Source of the DNA: Calcarisporiella thermophila CBS 279.70
Taxonomy: Eukaryota > Calcarisporiellomycota
Reading direction: 5' to 3'
Length of the DNA: 64,000 bases
NCBI RefSeq assembly: GCF_041956535.1
Contig: NW_027192191.1
Location: 7,702-71,701 of the forward strand
A program made the position numbers and the translations under genes. Under the pieces are notes generated by a model that ran no database searches, had not been told where the DNA came from, and was given only the letters and a program-made list of their open reading frames with translations. Numbering within the stretch: the stretch's first letter is position 1; every line of letters begins with the position of its first letter. This document shows positions 10,553 to 20,879 of this stretch, in pieces.

Positions 10553-12898
10553 TCACTCTAGATTTGAAGTATTGGAAAATTGGAACGGATCGATCTTAAA
10601 CTCATTTATCCAGCACTCTTTGATATAGGCTGCATTAAAGTTATGTATCTCTCCAGAACCCAGTAAAACGCACTGTTTATCCTCTTGTTTCAACACTTTC
10701 TGGCTATCAGAAGTAATTTTGAATCGATACATGTCGCTGATATTGAGTTGTTTGGTAGAATCCCGGACTTTCTCGATATTTGCGAAAATCTGGTTAGCAA
10801 CCTTATCCTGCCAAGCCAACTTTTTCAATAAATACAGCCAATTGATGCACTGAAATGGAGTGTAATATTCTTGGCGGCGAAGATCGTATTCATAGGACCG
10901 GATGGTGTGCACCATTAATTCATGATCGTGTTTCTGGCCCATCAACATATTGAACAAAGTCTGTGCTACTCCCTCAACGTCTCCGCGTGGCAACAAATAA
11001 CCAGTTTTTCCGTGATCAATTTGGAGTGGGATACCTCCACTAGAATAAGCGACGACTGGTTTACCCTTCGCAAGAGCCTCCGTTACCTTCACCTCAAAGC
11101 CTTCTCGATGTGACAACTGGAGAGCACAAAATGAGCCACGCATTAATGCGTTTAAAAGTTGGTCGCAAGGCGCAATGCGCGCGACACAAATGTCGTTTGA
11201 AATCGCCTCGTATTTATTCTCTCCAAGTTGCTCAATGAGTTGCTCGTAAATCAATCCACCATCGGGGTCGTCAATACTACCGTGGCCACAAAGAACCAAT
11301 TGTGGTATCTTTTCACGATTGGTCTTTTTCTCCTCTTCCTTAGTCTCGTCACGCGTATCCCCGTAGCCCACTTCCTTAAGCTTTTCTCTCAGAATTCGAT
11401 ATGCCTCGATACAATCTCGATAGCCTTTGGATGGATCAAAACGAGCTATTTGGATAATATAAGGGCGGCCATCTTGTAAAATCGGACTGTTTTGATCCAA
11501 GCAAGCACGATTGAACACTTGTCGGTAATAATGTATGTCCCAAGCTAGCAAGGGCTTGTTGAGACCGTCCAATGGATCTGTCGAGGCGGGCATCAAGATT
11601 GTCTTACTTCGATCAACGTAAGGAGGGATGAAGCCGGAGATCGGATGCGACACAAATATGTCAGCATGCTGGATAAATTGCCACAAGAAGCACCACACGT
11701 TGTGCTGAATTGACGATTTGTCAGTAGCTAGATCAGACCGTATTTCAATGTGAGAACGGTAGACTATTCGTGCCTTTGGATTGGTTTGTTTGATCAAAGG
11801 AATAATAGCACACAGCTGCGGATCATCGAGGACGATCATATGGGCGCGACGAAGCGGGCTGCCCTCACTCTCCCAATATCGTCTATAATTGCAGTGACAC
11901 CAATCGATCCACATTTTCTTTTCCTCCTCGGTGAGCCATGTTTCCTCCGTCACCTTGGCGACACCTTGGAGCACATTGTGAAATTTACGCTTAGTTATAT
12001 TGAAGATGGCGGGGTTGGGCTTTGGCACAAACCAATGGGATTCGACGCCTAGCATACGTAACATACGAATGATGGAATGCCTCATTAAAGCGACCCCCCC
12101 ACCCTGTGGCGTGGAGTTCAGGAAGCATATCGAGAGATTTTGCTTGCCGCACTCGTAGGATAGTGAGAGAAGCGTTCGCCAATACTCTGGGTTTGTAATC
12201 CGCTCGTATTGACACAGCTCAACCATGTGTATATGACAATTTTGGTCAACTTGAACCTCATTATGCTCAGGATTGATAATTAATCGTGGAATATTTCCAG
12301 GCTGAACCGGATGAATCCAATCCAAGAGCTTACGGGAAGCTGAGCATGCCATTTCTTCCAAATCGCCGTGTTTTGTGAATGTAATAAATGGAACGGCATC
12401 AAGATCTATCCAAATTCTGGATGAGAGAAGCTCCAGGGGATCGAAATGGTGGCGGCTCACGAACTTGTCATGGAGTTCTTTACAAGCTGAGACACAAATT
12501 GCCAACACTTTAAGTCTTCGCTCATGAGCATAATTCTTTAGCGCAGAGGACACTCGCTGGAGACTGAATTCCACCTGCTCCTCAATGTCATTAATGTGAT
12601 TCAGCGACAATGTTTCCGTGTTACATCCAATCATTTCCGTGTAGGTAGAAACGTAAGCTGACCAGGCCAATTTCAGCTCCTCTGGATTCACTTGAAAATG
12701 CAATCCGATGTAAACCCCCTGATGCACACGAATATCTTCGAACAGCCGGTTCATTAATGTCGACCACCCTGTCGAGCAGCGACGTATTTTAACCGGGTCA
12801 AGGAAGGAAGCGAAGCGCTGTAACTTGTGATTCCGGGATAAAACGTCGACAGTCTGTTTCGACATTTTAACCACTTCAACCTGAGGTGTCGAAGCCAT
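10553..12898 (-). CDS. retaining trehalose phosphorylase / trehalose synthase, GT4 family
   Basis: Intronless, 781 residues from the ATG at 12898 (MASTPQVEV). The same frame runs 84 nt further upstream without an ATG, so this start is preferred. It matches the fungal family that includes Neurospora CCG-9 and mushroom trehalose phosphorylases, which reversibly convert trehalose and phosphate to glucose 1-phosphate and glucose in the cytosol. Landmarks (MAST numbering): NSTPQGGGVAL near 262-272, the N-terminal donor-side loop; MPASTDPLDG near 437; PYIIQIARFDPSKGY near 480; REGFEVKVTEAL near 598-609 with the E-x7-E pair (E599/E607) of GT4 enzymes; KPVVAYSSGGIPLQI near 613. Length fits the family (about 700-780). 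A direction toward trehalose synthesis or breakdown cannot be read from sequence. Likely role: carbon reserve and stress protectant metabolism. Confidence 0.88.
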   Translation of the reverse strand: MASTPQVEVVKMSKQTVDVLSRNHKLQRFASFLDPVKIRRCSTGWSTLMNRLFEDIRVHQGVYIGLHFQVNPEELKLAWSAYVSTYTEMIGCNTETLSLNHINDIEEQVEFSLQRVSSALKNYAHERRLKVLAICVSACKELHDKFVSRHHFDPLELLSSRIWIDLDAVPFITFTKHGDLEEMACSASRKLLDWIHPVQPGNIPRLIINPEHNEVQVDQNCHIHMVELCQYERITNPEYWRTLLSLSYECGKQNLSICFLNSTPQGGGVALMRHSIIRMLRMLGVESHWFVPKPNPAIFNITKRKFHNVLQGVAKVTEETWLTEEEKKMWIDWCHCNYRRYWESEGSPLRRAHMIVLDDPQLCAIIPLIKQTNPKARIVYRSHIEIRSDLATDKSSIQHNVWCFLWQFIQHADIFVSHPISGFIPPYVDRSKTILMPASTDPLDGLNKPLLAWDIHYYRQVFNRACLDQNSPILQDGRPYIIQIARFDPSKGYRDCIEAYRILREKLKEVGYGDTRDETKEEEKKTNREKIPQLVLCGHGSIDDPDGGLIYEQLIEQLGENKYEAISNDICVARIAPCDQLLNALMRGSFCALQLSHREGFEVKVTEALAKGKPVVAYSSGGIPLQIDHGKTGYLLPRGDVEGVAQTLFNMLMGQKHDHELMVHTIRSYEYDLRRQEYYTPFQCINWLYLLKKLAWQDKVANQIFANIEKVRDSTKQLNISDMYRFKITSDSQKVLKQEDKQCVLLGSGEIHNFNAAYIKECWINEFKIDPFQFSNTSNLE

Positions 12899-12969
12899 TA
12901 TTTGCAATAGAGTAGTTTTCGATGAATAAATATCTATAATAAATGAGATGCAAAAATCGGAGCTCACAC

Positions 12970-12980
12970 CTTTATATAAC
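12970..12980 (-). promoter_or_regulatory. TATA box of the trehalose phosphorylase gene
   Basis: Minus-strand TTATATAAAGG lies about 75 nt upstream of the ATG at 12898. It is a close TATA-box match at a normal distance and also supports the chosen start. Confidence 0.5.
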
Positions 12981-13894
12981 AATCCAATATCGAAGATTAG
13001 TTGCTATTTCTTTTGCCATATATATCTAATATTGGCGTTAAATTTGCACAGTCGAGATTTTACAAGGGATCCCTAGGTGGAGTTATAATTTCGGTGGCGA
13101 CCCTTTCGTTAACTTTCCGATTCTGCATTGTCAGTTTTCCCTGTACTCATTATAATAAGCCATGTATGCTCTTTTCTGAAGTAATTTCTACGCCTGGAAT
13201 CCTCTAAACTTGTCGCTGACCTCATTGAAACACCTCGACACTGTTGATGTGCCCTATATTAACATCATAATTTGCTGAACACATCCCGGCTAAACCTTCT
13301 ACACTCCGAACTAGTTTATATTATCATTCAAATTATACATTGAAATTATACTTTGATTTGATGGCTCAATATAATACATATATAATGATCTGGTACCAAC
13401 TACACATCTAGTTTTCACAAGAGTGTGAATTTTCCCGACCAGACACTACACGATCAAGTGAATTCGGTGCTATTCAATTCTTCATACAGTAGAATAATGT
13501 GAAATGTTCCTAGGATAAATTTCTTACATCAGATTGTTGAACTTAATATCGCGATTTAATGATCTATTCATATGATGCGTCCATTACCGGCGTATATTTT
13601 AACGGTATGTCCATCATGTTGCATTTTCTCAAGAAGTGTGTCTGACCTCATATTAATACAATACCTGATCATTTTATCGGTAGGGATGTATATTAGAAAA
13701 CAAAGCTCAATCAACAGATATATAAGATTGTTTCGGCCATCATGCTATGTATATATTTATCCAAATCTAGTTCCTTCAGAGTATACAATAAGGCGACGCA
13801 TATTTAACAGAGTGCAATGTAATTGTAATCATAAACAATAAATTTATCTAATATGATACATTAATACAGAGGTATAAAGATCCTATAGTTACAA
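12981..13894. other. AT-rich intergenic region, nothing recognised
   Basis: Lies between the 5' end of the trehalose gene and the 3' end of the first membrane-protein paralogue. No coding frame with support and no repeat relation to the next two spacers was noticed. Confidence 0.4.
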
Positions 13895-14491
13895 TTAAGC
13901 TATTTTTGATAAGTTGTATTCGGCAGGTTTTTGAAAAATGATATTATCTTCATTGGGTTTATCATGCAATTGAACTGGGTCTGTCACCTCGTGAGGAGGC
14001 GAGCTTGGATAAGAGTGAGGAGCACTACTTGGGTGAGATGAGGAGTGCGATGGAGTGAAGTTGAATCTAATCAAGCCTTTTCGAAACATTACGACCGCAC
14101 CAGCAATAAGGCAGATGAATGCTATGATTCCCACAGAAATTCCAACAGGGAGAGCAATAACATCACCCTCAGTCTGCCTATTAGAAACATTGTTATCATT
14201 GTTTGAAGAAAAGGTATTTTGTCCAGTCGCTCCTGCTTTACAATAATGATCCCCCTTTTCTGGAACAATACACTCGATGCTGCACGGGCCAAAATAAGAG
14301 GCGTTTGAACTTGACGCTGAACATTGGTATATCCCATCAATATGGCAATTATTGCCAGGTACCTTCTCATTCAATCTCCATCCACAGACTTTACCACTGG
14401 TATAGCATAGGCAAGCACCATACACGTACGAAATCAACAATAGCAGCACACTGACTCTTCCTATAATTTTTTCTCGACGACCCTTTCGCAT
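13895..14491 (-). CDS. 8-Cys ectodomain single-pass membrane protein, paralogue 1
   Basis: 198-residue predicted type I membrane protein, intronless from ATG 14491. Residues 1-25 form a signal peptide (VSVLLLLISYVYG). The ectodomain has eight cysteines at 27, 29, 36, 49, 57, 70, 74 and 84 around the block CGWRLNEKVPGNNC and the GIYQC, YFGPC and HYC elements. A Ser/Asn-rich stalk follows, then one membrane helix at about 111-136 opening with ALPVGISVG, a basic stop-transfer (FRKG), and a Ser/Pro-rich cytoplasmic tail ending in KPNEDN and NLSKIA. The same architecture recurs in two neighbours on the same strand at 15889 and 17848. I do not recognise the domain; a wall-sensing, adhesion or receptor-like role is only a guess. 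This is the only copy with a standard short leader. Confidence 0.75.
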   Translation of the reverse strand: MRKGRREKIIGRVSVLLLLISYVYGACLCYTSGKVCGWRLNEKVPGNNCHIDGIYQCSASSSNASYFGPCSIECIVPEKGDHYCKAGATGQNTFSSNNDNNVSNRQTEGDVIALPVGISVGIIAFICLIAGAVVMFRKGLIRFNFTPSHSSSHPSSAPHSYPSSPPHEVTDPVQLHDKPNEDNIIFQKPAEYNLSKIA

Positions 14492-15888
14492 CGCCCTTTT
14501 CTGAGAAGTGTACTGCAGTGATTCAAAATTCAGATATATGGATATTGCTCTCAGAGAACTGCTGGAATAAAGTTCCTTATTTAACTACTTGGCTACCAGT
14601 GCGGTTTCAGTCTGATTTCAGGTGCATACATCGGCAACTTAGTTGAATATTTCCAATACGACCTTGCTTTTAACTGGGATAAATACCGAAAATAAGAGCA
14701 CAAACAGCTGCCGAAAACTGAGTTAGGATCTCATTCACCCCAAGACTGGTGCTCCTATACTTGATAGTGTACGTTTTAATAGGCTGTTTTAATTGCAACT
14801 ATATGCAAAATTGGTCGTTAGCGAAAGGTGTGGACGAAAATTCGAAAATAATCTACCGGCAAAATATCCTTACACCCAATTTTTCAAAACAGCTCTCTGC
14901 AAACCAGTCCTCGACTTCCCACAAAGGACTAGGGGATAGCAGTTAAAATATAAATTAAAAAAAACGGATTTATCGCAATGTGCTTGCTAATTAGAATATA
15001 AAAGAAAAGCGAAGAGAATGAAGTCCAAAGAAATTCATTTCGAAAGGAGGGAAACTAGAAAACATGTGATATATTGAACAGTATATAATAGGGTGGTTTA
15101 AGATTTAGAGTTTTCAAGTACAGTGACCAATTAATACATCACTGCATTAACTGGGTCGTAGATATAAGCGGAGGCTTACTAAATTCATCACAGATATAGT
15201 TTAGCTTATTTTGAGCTACATAGAGAAACTCCCATAGGCGTGGGAGATTCAAACCCTGAGCTTGGAGAGTCTTTACACGAGAATGCGGGAACAATTATGC
15301 TATAAAATGAACTATTATACGCTTTATTCAAAAGTATTTATTATATCTCTTTCGGTCAACGATGTACAGGTCTGCTTCCACATCGTTTTCGTTTCCACAG
15401 TGGAAAAGCTCGCCCTGTTTTAAGTTGCTGGCTCAGAATAGAGAAGCGAATATAAGATCGGAGTTGAACGTCTTTTTTTTCCAACTGGAATGGCCAATTC
15501 AAACAGAGTTGAATAATTCAATCCGAATAACTGTCACAAATATTTCTGTCTGAAAAAGTTTAGTCTTTCCTCATCTGTATTTTTTTGCAAACTTATTACA
15601 GAAGCAATATAAATAGAGATTAGCCGCGTTCAATAAACACACAGGTCAATAGCACGATATATACTAATCAAAGAAGCAAGCAAACTAGATTTCTGGGGGG
15701 TTAAAGGTTGTAGGTTGAAACGAGGCATTTGCTGCTTAGAGATTTACTTTCTGCGCAACTGTTAAAGTATTACCCTCGATGTATAATCAATATAAATTAA
15801 TTGTAAAGGATAAGAGGTATTGGCCAGATGTATAAACTCATCAATTTGCAACTATATTGGCTGAAGCAAATACAACCCTGGCATGTTA
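14492..15888. other. intergenic spacer between tandem paralogues
   Basis: About 1.4 kb, AT-rich, containing the presumed promoter of paralogue 1 and the 3' flank of paralogue 2. No further copy of the cysteine domain is visible in either strand here. Confidence 0.45.
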
Positions 15889-16602
15889 TTAAATTACATT
15901 TCTTATTTCAACATCGTCTGGTTTAATATGCGCTTCGTGCTCATGGGGTTTACATTCTATTAGAGCTGGGTCTATTTCAGCGTAATGAGGGTGCGCCGTG
16001 AGCTTGAGCTTGCGTATAGAGCCGCGTTTGCGTAGTATTAAACCAATGAGGACAATAATACAAATGAAAGCTAGTGCTCCTATCGAGATGCCAACCGGGA
16101 GCATTACAGTAGATGTACCGTTGTTATTCTCTGAAGGGGTATAAGTGTTCGCGTTGTTATGCACTAAGAGTGAAGACATAGGACTAGCGGGCTGTGAATA
16201 CGTGGCTGAAGGGGAGATCTCGCTAGACGCAATTCCAGTTAAACTTGGATCTATTTTTCGGCAATAATGGCTACCATTGGGGGGTACAACACATCCATAT
16301 TGACAACGCCCCAAATATTGAGCTTCCTTCCTCCCCGGCCCACATTGATAGATACCATCCTCTCTGCATATATTTCCTGGTACTTTCTCGTTCAATCGGT
16401 GGCCACATACCATGCCTGTAGTATAGCACAAACAGTCGGCAGAAACCACGGATGTAAAGTAGATGAAAGAAACTATATTCAATACAATCCTGCAACCATC
16501 CAACCTATTCGGATACCACCTCGAACTCTCTCTCTTCTCTTCCAAGGAAGTTTCTGCCAAGCTCGTCTTCAAAGGAACTTTAACTCGAGTAGCGTAAACC
16601 AT
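15889..16602 (-). CDS. 8-Cys ectodomain single-pass membrane protein, paralogue 2
   Basis: 237 residues from the ATG at 16602 (MVYATRVKV); the open frame begins slightly upstream without an ATG. About 38 polar residues precede a hydrophobic segment (IVLNIVSFIYFTSVVSA), so the leader is either a long n-region signal, a signal anchor, or the true start lies in an unseen exon. The eight-cysteine block (about residues 57-114) keeps CGHRLNEKVPGNIC, GIYQC, YLGRC, GCVVP and HYC. A Ser/Thr-rich stalk is followed by MLPVGISIG and one membrane helix (about 167-190), a basic LRKRG stop-transfer, and a tail with IKPDDVEIRNVI. The KPDD[IV]E element is shared with paralogue 3. Function unknown; see paralogue 1. 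Confidence 0.72.
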   Translation of the reverse strand: MVYATRVKVPLKTSLAETSLEEKRESSRWYPNRLDGCRIVLNIVSFIYFTSVVSADCLCYTTGMVCGHRLNEKVPGNICREDGIYQCGPGRKEAQYLGRCQYGCVVPPNGSHYCRKIDPSLTGIASSEISPSATYSQPASPMSSLLVHNNANTYTPSENNNGTSTVMLPVGISIGALAFICIIVLIGLILRKRGSIRKLKLTAHPHYAEIDPALIECKPHEHEAHIKPDDVEIRNVI

Positions 16603-17847
16603 TTGTATATTTTCCAGATACCTCACTCGACCATCAAAGGAGTTTCAATTATTATCTCATAAGTCAACTTCAGACAAAAGAATCAGGATATATTGTTAAA
16701 CTGATTGTTAGCAGTTGGAGCTAACAAGTACTGCGAAATGAATAGGTAGAAGTAAACAGATGGAGAAGATTGAAGGAAGACCTCGTATTAGCATGGTTGT
16801 TTAATGATTCAGAATTGCACTTGAAAGGCAAATAATTCTTACTAAATTCTGCCGTCCAAATATGGCACCTTGAGCTGAGATGGCATGGTTATACTATATC
16901 TACAGAGCTTAGGATACACATTTAATGTGTGACAAAAGGCGCCTCTATTGGGTTTTCTCAACTTAAATTTGACTGAGTAGAGCGGTATTTAATGTGATTA
17001 GATTCTAATTGGCAGAAAGATGGAGGCTTCCCTTGTTATATACACTCTCACTGAAATAAGCACGGGATTAATCCGTATCGATTGATTATATTCCTGTATA
17101 AGCGCTAAATGCAAATACTAATATCGTTTTTATTTTCAAACGTCTTTACTATTAATAGAAATTATTACCAACATTGAGGTCTTAGTATGCTATCAAAATA
17201 TTAACGAAAATCACCCAATACTCACTGTAGAATCCAATTCGCACCTCTATTCTCTTAAAGAACGAAGTAGATGATATCCATGATGCGCATACTTCATCAA
17301 CACATAAGTGACAATAGTATAGTAGCGTTTTTTTATCTAAAGAATAACAAACCCCATAAGTACTGTAGAGCGAGCCAGATCCTGAGGAATAACATGAATT
17401 TTGGTTCAATAAAGCAAATTGAATCAAAGTTCATCAGATTTCGAGCCATTGTGACGTTTGCCTATTTGTCCTCAATTATTATAGCACAAAGGAACTTAAT
17501 AATATTCAACTGATCCAAGGGATCAAACAGGACTAGATGAATATTGATCAATATGCAGAATATGTAATTTTACTTTAATACCACAGAGAACAGTTTGCAA
17601 TTTCGGGACAACAACGGACATATTAGTTAATGTTGGATCATTTTCCATGCTTCACTATTTATTTCAAAATGAAATAATAAAAAATTTAGACAATATTATA
17701 AAAAAAACTAATTGATAGATCCTGGTAAATTATAACTAAGACTACAGATATAAAATGCAAATAAAAAGAAGATATACTCGTGATATTGTTGTGATTACCA
17801 GAGAGCCTAGCTTAAAGCTTTTTGAGTTATATTATTTGTCCTACACA
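16603..17847. other. intergenic spacer between tandem paralogues
   Basis: About 1.2 kb, AT-rich. Open stretches near 17180-17430 on the minus strand lack convincing protein character. No recognised element. Confidence 0.4.
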
Positions 17848-18513
17848 TCAGACCTCGTTTGGTTTATATATGGGCTTCTCGGAGGTCTCAATATCGTCGG
17901 GTTTGACTTGAGGTGGAACTTTTTCCGTCTGATTTTGCTGCTGTGAAGATGATCTGTGCTTGCGTATAAACAAAACACCCATGATAAAAGCAAATAGCAG
18001 AAGGAATGCCCCCACAGATATTCCGACCGGTATGCCAATAGAAGTGCCCCCATCCTTGTTCTCAGAAAATGGTGTAAAGGAAGTAGACTGTACAGAGGAC
18101 GGTGGAGTACCCATTGCCTTCGAAGAACCCTGTGGCACGGAAGGCTCATTGCAAAAGTGATTTCCACTAGCCGGAACACTACATCCGTGAGAGCAAGGGC
18201 CAAAATACTCTGCACTTTTGCTCTGTTCTCCACATTGATATATTCCTTCTTGATGGCAATTATTGCCCGGTACTTTCTCGTTCAATCTCCACCCACATAC
18301 TCGACCGCTAGTATAGCATATACAATCGCCCGATACAATAGGAAATATGAGAAAGCCTAAGCCCACAGCCAATAGTTGAGTTTGCAATACAGTCGAATTT
18401 ACTCCTCTCTTTTTTCCGTTTCCACTACTAGACGGGCTTTGATCACCATTAAATTGTACAGCTTCTTGGCAAATTATTGGATAAGGAAGATGTGATGTGA
18501 ATAAAGACTCCAT
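17848..18513 (-). CDS. 8-Cys ectodomain single-pass membrane protein, paralogue 3
   Basis: 221 residues from ATG 18513 (MESLFTSHLP), the first ATG after a predicted 5' UTR intron at 18669-18584 that has a GTAAGT donor and TTTTCAG acceptor. A polar N-terminal stretch of about 47 residues precedes the hydrophobic leader (LLAVGLGFLIFPIVSG). The ectodomain repeats the pattern: CICYTSGRVCGWRLN, VPGNNC, GIYQCG, YFGPC, GCSVP and HFC. The stalk has SVQSTSFTPFSENKD. The membrane helix begins GIPVGISVG; the tail carries VKPDDIETSEKP and ends KPNEV. Identity to paralogues 1 and 2 is highest in the cysteine block and at the PVGIS membrane entry, as expected for a tandemly duplicated family under constraint in those parts. 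No known domain recognised. Confidence 0.74.
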   Translation of the reverse strand: MESLFTSHLPYPIICQEAVQFNGDQSPSSSGNGKKRGVNSTVLQTQLLAVGLGFLIFPIVSGDCICYTSGRVCGWRLNEKVPGNNCHQEGIYQCGEQSKSAEYFGPCSHGCSVPASGNHFCNEPSVPQGSSKAMGTPPSSVQSTSFTPFSENKDGGTSIGIPVGISVGAFLLLFAFIMGVLFIRKHRSSSQQQNQTEKVPPQVKPDDIETSEKPIYKPNEV

Positions 18514-18583
18514 CTTAGTTGTGTAAATGGCCTTCCCTGGTTTGTTTGGAAGAGCCAAATAATTGGGATCAATAATCTTGTAT

Positions 18584-18669
18584 CTGAAAATAATTAAGAT
18601 GCAAATAGAAAATATGGATTAAAGCTCGCTCGAATCTTTGCACTCTTAAAAAATAAACACTCTACTTAC
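18584..18669 (-). other. predicted 5' UTR intron of paralogue 3
   Basis: 86 nt with GTAAGT at the 5' end and a pyrimidine-rich TTTTCAG at the 3' end, lying upstream of the first ATG of the downstream gene. It is supported by splice-site quality only. Confidence 0.5.
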
Positions 18670-18670
18670 C

Positions 18671-19281
18671 GTTTATATTTTGAGAATTTAAGTGAGAAAA
18701 TTATTCCGTTTAATCCTAATTAATGAAAATTGTATTTTTAATGCAATTAGCTCCCTCGAAGTGAATATTATAGGTAGGTGATAATCACCGCAAAACACGA
18801 TAATAACTCGGAATTATAAGACGAATATGATCAATGCGCGAAATTGACCAGTGTAGTTACAGAAGAATGAAAAGGCTATATTGTCTAGTGTTTAATGAAA
18901 AAAGAAAAAGGTAAATTGTTGAAATATTATAGGTAGGAATCTAGATTATTAGTTTTTTACATTTTGATATCCCCAAGGATAAATCTCATGGAATAATGGC
19001 AACTATCAGATTAGATTAAGCGGATGCCCACGAACAAGTTGCACTCTTGTTTTCTTCTAAAATGGCCGAGTGAAATTCAAAACCTGAAGGAAGGGAGGAA
19101 AAACCTTAAAGGAGTGTGAAGTTACTCGTATTGGACACGAAAGTATTAACGGAACCAAATGTGTAATGTAAATAAGGATATATAAGATTTCGATTCGGGG
19201 TTCCCCTGATCTATTCAAACTGCAGTTGTTTGTTCTCTCTTCTCTACCTCTCATCGACCGCAGCTTTTGAGTAGGTCATTG
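18671..19281. other. intergenic, one TATA-like motif
   Basis: AT-rich spacer. A plus-strand GATATATAAGA near 19177-19187 could serve the short open frame that follows; nothing else recognised. Confidence 0.35.
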
Positions 19282-19458
19282 ATGTTATTCATTATAAATA
19301 TTAGTTCAAAGGCCGTTGCTCACAGGCTTTGTGCCGAAAGAGTAATCAAGACCATTCCCATCCATCGAATGCCGCAGTCCACCACTTTCCGAAAGTGGAC
19401 TAATTTCATCCCCACTAAAGATTGGGTCATGAACTATACTTCGTGGATGCAAGCGTGA
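19282..19458 (+). CDS. possible small protein, 58 residues
   Basis: Short open frame (start MLFIINISSK, end NYTSWMQA) with balanced codon use and a TATA-like GATATATAAGA about 95 nt upstream. The middle (RKWTNFIPTKDWVMNYTSW) is Trp-rich and does not look random. No homologue is recognised, and it could be a chance frame or the last exon of a longer transcript. A near-perfect palindrome CCACTTTCCGAAAGTGG lies inside the coding part. Confidence 0.28.
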   Translation: MLFIINISSKAVAHRLCAERVIKTIPIHRMPQSTTFRKWTNFIPTKDWVMNYTSWMQA

Positions 19459-19816
19459 AGACTATTTGCCAATTTGAAAAATGAGGCACCGTACTGCCTC
19501 TTAGTTTTCTCAGCTATCCCGAAGGGTAGTCGAGAGCAAGAAGACTGTGTATTGCTTTAGATATAGGGCATTGATTTACATAAAACATCGATAACGACCA
19601 GAATATGTAAAGGTGTGAATCATTCTCACGTCTGCATTCAGTTTTTTAAAGGTTAGGTCAACTCTGCTAATACAACTTAAATTCTGGCTAAATCCAATTC
19701 AGAATCCCCTTGAGTGGCGGCTGAATTTTGGCCGATATTTCAGATGTTAGAGGCTAGGCAGTCACAGGCCTCAAAAGTTAGTTTCGTTATAAAGGATAGT
19801 AATCCCCGTCATCGAA
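19459..19816. other. intergenic, nothing recognised
   Basis: Upstream region of the BORCS8-like gene. A short perfect inverted repeat (GAGGCA/TGCCTC, six-base loop) occurs near 19484-19501, possibly a transcript-end hairpin. Confidence 0.35.
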
Positions 19817-20601
19817 ATGTCACAGTATACTAACGCAACCTCAATAACACCAGGTTTGCCAAATGTAACAACACCTCCTCGCGCATCACAAACGCATTAC
19901 TCATATTCCCCAAATTCTGACTCTCAATCGCCGCAAAAAACCCCATTTTCGAGGTCAATAACTAATTCTCCACCGGTCCACCGCGATTCCCCCTCCAATA
20001 TATCCCTAACATCATCGAATGATGATAGAAGTAATCCAATACAACATCTCAACGCCGGACGTAGAATTTCTCTTGCCAGCCTTCCATTTGGTTCTACTAC
20101 ATCCCTCCATTCTTCTTCATATGGTGCCTCCATTCTGAACGAATCTGCATTACGCTTGCGTGTTGAAAAAAGTAATAAAGGCTTAATGTATATTAACATT
20201 TTATTTCAATCTAATTCTTTTTTTTTTCTATAGCTGCCGCAGAACTACCCTCTTTACTAAAACAAGTGTTGAACGATGCAACAATAAATTTATATCGCGT
20301 GACAGAATTAGTTCATCATCGCGTTCCAGCACTAGTCGAAGAGAAAGTAAGAATATTCTTATTGTAGCTTAGTTCATTTTATGTACTTGCTTATCTTTTT
20401 TTTTGCTTTTTCTCTTCCTGCATCACTTGTCAATTGCAAATTTATTAGAATGACCTGAAAGCTCTGAACACCAAACTAGATTTTGCTACAGCAGATATCG
20501 CAGACGCGCAGCGTACTGTCGACATGTGGCAGCAGCTCGATGAGTTTGATCGAGTGAATGAGATGATATTAACCGTGAAGAAGCGATTGAAAGCAAAATG
20601 A
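19817..20601 (+). CDS. BORC subunit, BORCS8 (MEF2BNB)-like
   Basis: Three exons (19817-20171, 20234-20346, 20449-20601) with frame kept over 62- and 102-nt introns, giving 206 residues. The first ~118 are Ser/Thr/Pro-rich and disordered. The C-terminal ~80 residues (LYRVTELVHHRVPALVEEK, then NDLKALNTKLDFATADIADA, then DEFDRVNEMILTVK) follow the BORCS8 pattern of an LYRLQEHVRRS-type helix, a hydrophilic hinge and a second helix. In animals BORC couples lysosomes to Arl8/kinesin and shares subunits with BLOC-1; in fungi a vacuole/endosome positioning role is inferred. The ortholog call rests on short helical similarity, so another BLOC/BORC-family subunit is possible. Confidence 0.6.
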
Positions 20602-20879
20602 ATAATTTAATCTTTTGGAATAAACTTAAGCCGGCCGCTTGTACGCACGGTCTGGCTTGGACGAACCAAAGTCTCGGAATCCAAAATAGAACACTGGAAG
20701 CATCAAAAATGAGCACAAAGCGTCCCTAGTTTATTTTATTTTTTTCTTGTTGGAAACCACATAGCTAGAAATGAATTAGCTTCTATAACTAATTATTATA
20801 TCTGCTTTGATTCCCTCCCCTCGCACTCTTTTTACTCGCTCTTGCTCCCCTTTGATTCTCCTCATTCATAAATTCACCT

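Noticed and set aside
13572-13841. 89-codon plus-strand open frame between the trehalose gene and the membrane-protein array
   Set aside because: Composition random for AT-rich DNA, no motif, no signal or domain.
15229-15290. tRNA-like T-loop (GGTTTGAATCTCCC on the minus strand)
   Set aside because: No acceptor stem, D-arm or anticodon arm can be folded around it, and the T-stem mispairs.
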